Position numbers and translations under genes: made by a program. Positions 47,225 through 51,390 of a stretch of DNA of 51,390 bases are shown here, in pieces (positions within the stretch are counted from its first letter, which is position 1; the number at the start of each line of letters is the position of its first letter). The notes beneath the pieces were generated by a model. It saw nothing but the letters and a program-made list of their open reading frames with translations. It ran no database searches and had not been told where the DNA came from. Location: positions 1 through 51,390 of the forward strand of contig DYTH01000005.1 of assembly GCA_020726025.1 (NCBI GenBank), in the 5' to 3' direction. Origin of the DNA: Syntrophus aciditrophicus (GTDB lineage Bacteria; Desulfobacterota; Syntrophia; Syntrophales; UBA5619).

Positions 47225-47956
47225 ATGACAGATGAAAAGAAGGTGGCGATTATAACGGGAGGGGCGACCGGAATCGGCGCGGCCTGCGTGCGCGAACTTT
47301 CCTCGAAGGGATTTCGCGTGGGGATATGCTACCGCTCCAGCGCGGAGCATGCGCAGGATCTTCTGGCGGCGATTGAAGACGGGTTTCTGCTTCAGGTCGA
47401 TCTGGCGGATGTCGCTCAGATTGACGGGATGATGGATAAGCTCAAGGACGAAACCTCACGGGTTGATGTTCTTGTGAATAATGCCGGGGTATCGATAGAC
47501 ATTGACATGCTCAGGATGAAAATCGAGCAGTTTGACGCCCAGCGCGATGTCGCCCGTGGCGCGTGGTACCTGACGAAGAAGATTCTGCGCCAGTACATGC
47601 TGCGGGCCAACAGTGGACGGATTATCAATATTTCCAGCGTAGTAGGTCATACGGGCAACGCCGGTCAGATTCCCTACACGATGGAGAAGGCAGCCCTTGA
47701 CGCGATGACGAAGTCCCTGTGCCGTGAGCTGAAGGGGCGCGAAATTCTGGTCAATTCGGTTGCCCCGGGCTTTATTGAAACAGACATGACGACCCGTCTC
47801 CCCGAGGAAATCCGGGAGGGAATCATGGCACAGATCCCCCTCGGTCGGATGGGACGTCCGGAAGAGGTGGCGCAGGTCGTCGCTTTTCTCGCTGATTCAG
47901 CGTCGTACATCACCGGCACGGTTGTCCATGTGAACGGGGGGATGTATGGAGGCTGA
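47225..47956 (+). CDS. 3-oxoacyl-ACP reductase (FabG-like SDR)
   Basis: TGGATGIG, NNAGVS, YTMEK, YITGTVVHVNGGMYGG. Confidence 0.9.
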   Translation: MTDEKKVAIITGGATGIGAACVRELSSKGFRVGICYRSSAEHAQDLLAAIEDGFLLQVDLADVAQIDGMMDKLKDETSRVDVLVNNAGVSIDIDMLRMKIEQFDAQRDVARGAWYLTKKILRQYMLRANSGRIINISSVVGHTGNAGQIPYTMEKAALDAMTKSLCRELKGREILVNSVAPGFIETDMTTRLPEEIREGIMAQIPLGRMGRPEEVAQVVAFLADSASYITGTVVHVNGGMYGG

Positions 47957-48428
47957 TTCTGCCCTGCGAAATCGTATTCTGGAGATGGTCCCCCAGCAGG
48001 CGCCTTTTCGGTTTATCTCGGAGATACGGGAACTCGACGAGACGCATATCGTCGGGATCCACCGCTTCCGCGACGATGAATATTTCTATGAGGGCCATTT
48101 CCCCGGATTTCCGGTAACGCCCGGGGTTATCCTGATAGAAACGATGGCCCAGACGGGTGTGGTTGCCTTCGGCATTTACCTGCAGATGCTGCAGAAAAAG
48201 GACGACAAGCCGCTGGAAGACCTGGTTGCGCTCTTTACGTTTGCAGATGCGGTGGAATTCAACGATATCGTGCATCCCGGCGAAGAGGTGATCGTGCATG
48301 CAAAAAAGGCATACTTTCGAGGAAATCAGTTGAAGGCCGAGTGCGCCATGACGCGACCGGATGGTTCGGCTGTCTGCTTTGGTTTTCTCACCGGCCGGGC
48401 GGTGCCCCGTGAAAAGGTGAAATCTTAA
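47946..48428 (+). CDS. FabZ-like hotdog dehydratase
   Basis: PFRFISEI, YEGHFPGFPVTPGVILIETMAQTGVVAF; overlaps the upstream gene by 11 nt. Confidence 0.88.
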   Translation: MEADSALRNRILEMVPQQAPFRFISEIRELDETHIVGIHRFRDDEYFYEGHFPGFPVTPGVILIETMAQTGVVAFGIYLQMLQKKDDKPLEDLVALFTFADAVEFNDIVHPGEEVIVHAKKAYFRGNQLKAECAMTRPDGSAVCFGFLTGRAVPREKVKS

Positions 48429-48451
48429 AAAAGTTTTCTGGAGAATATTTG

Positions 48452-49732
48452 ATGAAAAAGAGGGTTGTAATAACGGGAATGGGCGTGGTGGCGCCGAATG
48501 GATACGGCCTTGAGGCGTATGGCGCCGCCCTGAAGGCAGGGCGCTCCGGCATCCGTTTTGTTCCCCGCATGGAAGAGTTGAAATTTGGCTGTCAGGTCGG
48601 TGGAACAGCCCCGGAGGGGTTTGACCTGGTCAAGGAAAAATATTTCGACAGCGAGGAGATTCAGTCGGTTAACGACAACATCAGTTTTGCCTCGGTAGCC
48701 GCCGTTGATGCCTGGCAAGACGCGGGTTTTACCGTCCCCGAAGCGGGTGACGACCGGGTGGACTGGGATGCAGGCGTGATCGCAGGTTCGGGAATTGGGG
48801 GAATGGATACCATTGCCGAGACGCTCGTTCCTCTTGTCAACGACGGCAAGTGCCGGCGGATGGGAAGCCGGGTGGTCGAGCAGGTGATGAACAGCGCCAC
48901 CAGCGCACGCATTGCCGGTCTTCTCGCCCTCGGCAATCAGGTGACCTCCAACTCATCGGCGTGCAGCACCGGCAACGAGGCCATTTTCGAGGGAATGACC
49001 AGAATCAGAAACGGCCTCGCGACGCGGATGCTGGCTGGCGGTTCGGAAGGGGCTTCCCCCTATATCTGGGCAGGCTTCGATGCGATGAAGGTGATCTGCC
49101 GGAAGTTTAACGACAGACCACAGGAGGCCTCCCGGCCGATGAGCGCGTCAGCCGCCGGTTTCGTCCCGGGTGCGGGAGGGGCCTTTCTTCTGCTGGAAGA
49201 ACTGGAAACGGCGCTTGCGCGAGGCGCGCGCATTTACGCTGAAGTGCTGGGCGGCATGGTGAACTGCGGTGGGCACAGGACGGGCGGCACGATGACTGCG
49301 CCGAACCCGACCGGGGTTGTTCGCTGTATCCGCGGGGCGATTGCCGACGCCGGGATCACAGCCGACCAGATCGATTTGATTAACGGCCATTTGACGGCGA
49401 CCTCCGCCGATCCGGGAGAGGTCAAAAACTGGTCGGTGGCTCTGGGGCTTTCCCCTGACCATTTCCCAATGATCAACTCGACCAAGTCGATGATCGGCCA
49501 CTGTCTCGGGGCGACAGGGGCCATCGAGTGCGTAGGGGTTGTCCTGCAGTTGCAGGGCGGTTTCATCCACCCCTCCATCAACTGCGGGGATGTCCATCCC
49601 GATATCGCCCTGTGGGAAAAGAGCATCCCCCATACGGCGGTTCATGCGCCGGACATGAAGATCGTTATCAAGGCCGGATTCGGGTTCGGCGACGTGAACA
49701 GTTGTCTGGTATTTAAAAAGTGGGAACGGTAA
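48452..49732 (+). CDS. 3-oxoacyl-ACP synthase II (FabF)-like
   Basis: NSSACSTGNEAI (Cys), NGHLTATSADPGEVKNW (His), STKSMIGHCLGATGAIE (Lys/His). Confidence 0.92.
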   Translation: MKKRVVITGMGVVAPNGYGLEAYGAALKAGRSGIRFVPRMEELKFGCQVGGTAPEGFDLVKEKYFDSEEIQSVNDNISFASVAAVDAWQDAGFTVPEAGDDRVDWDAGVIAGSGIGGMDTIAETLVPLVNDGKCRRMGSRVVEQVMNSATSARIAGLLALGNQVTSNSSACSTGNEAIFEGMTRIRNGLATRMLAGGSEGASPYIWAGFDAMKVICRKFNDRPQEASRPMSASAAGFVPGAGGAFLLLEELETALARGARIYAEVLGGMVNCGGHRTGGTMTAPNPTGVVRCIRGAIADAGITADQIDLINGHLTATSADPGEVKNWSVALGLSPDHFPMINSTKSMIGHCLGATGAIECVGVVLQLQGGFIHPSINCGDVHPDIALWEKSIPHTAVHAPDMKIVIKAGFGFGDVNSCLVFKKWER

Positions 49733-49792
49733 TAATGTAAACATTTTATCAACGTATCAATTTAAACCAATGATCTGAAGGAGGAGTAAAAA

Positions 49793-50041
49793 ATGGAAAA
49801 GCCAGAAATTACACAGAAGGTTATCGACATCCTGAGAGGTTATGTGAAGGATCAGTCTCTTTTGGAAAAGGCGACGCCGGAAACCCATATCATCAAGGAT
49901 CTGAAGGTCAATTCGGCGCGGCTTGTCGATATCATCATCAAATGCGAAGATGTTTTCGGTACGACGATCGAGGATGACGATGCCGACAGAATTACAACGA
50001 TCGGCGACGCCGTTGAACTGATTTATCAGAAGGCAGCATAA
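49793..50041 (+). CDS. Acyl carrier protein with NSA rather than DSL at the 4'-phosphopantetheine site
   Basis: 82 aa, HIIKDLKVNSARLVDIIIKCEDVFGTTIEDDDADRITTIGDAVELI; SD AAGGAGGAG. Confidence 0.88.
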   Translation: MEKPEITQKVIDILRGYVKDQSLLEKATPETHIIKDLKVNSARLVDIIIKCEDVFGTTIEDDDADRITTIGDAVELIYQKAA

Positions 50042-50050
50042 CGCAAGACC

Positions 50051-50797
50051 ATGATATCGCATAAGGATCTCCGCACCCTGTCCCTCCAGCAGTTTCTGGG
50101 GACAATAGCTTCCGTCGTGACTGCCCCGCTCTGTTTTATCTTCGTAAAACTGCGTGGATACAGCATTCGCGATTTGAAGAAGCTTCGCGAAGACGTCAAA
50201 AAACTGAGCCGCGAGTACACGGGACCATGGCTTATCTGCCCGAATCACCTGACGATGATCGATTCGCTGGTGATAACCTATGGGCTTATGTCGCTTTCCG
50301 ACCACATTCTCCATTTCCGGCATGTTCCCTGGAACATGCCGGAAAGGAAGAATTTTCACAAAAACATCTTTCTCGTGATTTTGTGCTATCTCTTGAAATG
50401 CATCCCGGTCGATCGCGGCGGCAGCCGGGAAAAGGTTCAGCAACTGCTCGATAAATGCATGCAGGTGCTTGATTGGAAGCAGCGTCTGGTGATTTTCCCG
50501 GAGGGGACAAGATCCCGAAACGGACGGGTTGACCGCGAGAATTTCTCCTACGGGGTCGGCAGACTCGTCGATGAGCGAAAGGACGTGCGGGTGATGGTCG
50601 TTTATCTGCGGGGCGACGGGCAGGAAACCTGGGGATCGATACCCAGGTTTCGCGAGACCTTCACGATGACTGTGGAGGCCTTCACTCCAAAGCGCAGGGA
50701 AGGTGGAGGCCTTCGCGTGCAGCGCGATTATGCACGGGAGATTGTCGAGCGGCTGGCCATGATGGAGGAGAGGTATTTTGCCTCCCGTGGGAAATGA
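50051..50797 (+). CDS. 1-acylglycerol-3-phosphate acyltransferase-like
   Basis: HX4D motif NHLTMID, FPEGTRSRNGR. Confidence 0.88.
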   Translation: MISHKDLRTLSLQQFLGTIASVVTAPLCFIFVKLRGYSIRDLKKLREDVKKLSREYTGPWLICPNHLTMIDSLVITYGLMSLSDHILHFRHVPWNMPERKNFHKNIFLVILCYLLKCIPVDRGGSREKVQQLLDKCMQVLDWKQRLVIFPEGTRSRNGRVDRENFSYGVGRLVDERKDVRVMVVYLRGDGQETWGSIPRFRETFTMTVEAFTPKRREGGGLRVQRDYAREIVERLAMMEERYFASRGK

Positions 50798-51390
50798 TGT
50801 CGTTGACTTAAGCGACCCGGAAAATGTCGGCAAAAGCCATGACCGGCGTTTCTGCCGACGGGTTTTCAATGATGACGAACTGGCGCTGATAGCAGCTTCG
50901 TTGCAGCCGGACACGATGCTCTGGGCAATCTGGGCTGCAAAAGAGGCGGCCTACAAGGCGGTCAGCCGGATCGACGCCTCTGTCTGCTCGATACCGAAAA
51001 AATTTCCTGTAGTCCTTGAAACATCATCCTCCTCAATGGATAATGTCTCCATGAAGGGGATTGCGGTCTCGCCGCTGGGCAATGTGTTTGTCCGGATTTC
51101 CGCCGAAAACGGGATGCTCCATGCCGTTGCTGCTGAAACGACGGAAACGTTAGCGAGAGTCATTGCCTGGGTGAAAATTGTTCCTGCGTGCGGTGCTGAA
51201 CCCTCCGAATTTGCGAGAAAAATCCTGAGGGAAGAAATCGCCCGCCGCCTTGCCTGCCCCTTTGACGATCTGGCAGTTCTTAAGGAAAACGAACGTCCAT
51301 GGGCCCCTTACATTGTTTGCCGAGACGTCAGACTGCCCGTCCAGATCAGCCTGAGTCACGACGGTCGGTTTGCCGCTGTTGCCTTTGATC
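50778..51390 (+). CDS. 4'-phosphopantetheinyl transferase superfamily protein (truncated by window end)
   Basis: Translated by hand from TTG 50778 (alternative GTG 50787): PPVGNDVVDLSDPENVGKS...WAAKEAAYKAVSRI...QISLSHDGRFAAVAFD; absent from the supplied ORF track. Confidence 0.85.
   Translation, partial: MPPVGNDVVDLSDPENVGKSHDRRFCRRVFNDDELALIAASLQPDTMLWAIWAAKEAAYKAVSRIDASVCSIPKKFPVVLETSSSSMDNVSMKGIAVSPLGNVFVRISAENGMLHAVAAETTETLARVIAWVKIVPACGAEPSEFARKILREEIARRLACPFDDLAVLKENERPWAPYIVCRDVRLPVQISLSHDGRFAAVAFD

Noticed and set aside
49757-50914. 385-aa - strand ORF over the ACP, acyltransferase and PPTase genes
   Set aside because: Spans three + strand genes with diagnostic motifs; no signature of its own.

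Overview
Window from a Gram-negative bacterium, probably deltaproteobacterial / Desulfobacterota-like (inference from gene content and order; not tested). It is mostly densely packed chromosomal genes: a B12-type radical SAM protein; a general L-amino-acid ABC transporter (aapJQMP-like, - strand); a stand-alone FabG-like reductase; ddl plus an alanine racemase with an unusual ~277-aa C-terminal extension; a CHASE2-adenylate cyclase; tRNA-Thr(CGT) with a terminator; dprA-topA-trmFO; plsC-ftsK-rimO; a lone biotinyl carrier; selB; an OB/HD YhaM-like nuclease; the EF-P beta-lysylation set (kamA/epmB-like, efp, epmA); tolQRAB-pal-cpoB; a DUF4292-like lipoprotein, a TPR protein, a divergent polysaccharide deacetylase and ctpA; and a sigma54-type two-component system divergent from a specialised type II fatty-acid-synthase-like operon (acyl-CoA dehydrogenase, KAS III, FabA, FabG, FabZ, FabF, ACP, acyltransferase, PPTase) that runs off the right edge. 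Best candidate for an undescribed system: the FAS-like operon together with the divergent histidine kinase / NtrC-type regulator. The intergenic region between them holds a close match to a -24/-12 sigma54 promoter and a 12-bp perfect inverted repeat. Other notable signals are nested MITE-like palindromic elements (one inserted into another), a REP-like fragment apparently translated within pal, the alanine racemase extension, and an 18-bp perfect hairpin between aapJ and aapQ. All homology calls were made by eye from the translations; no database search was run.
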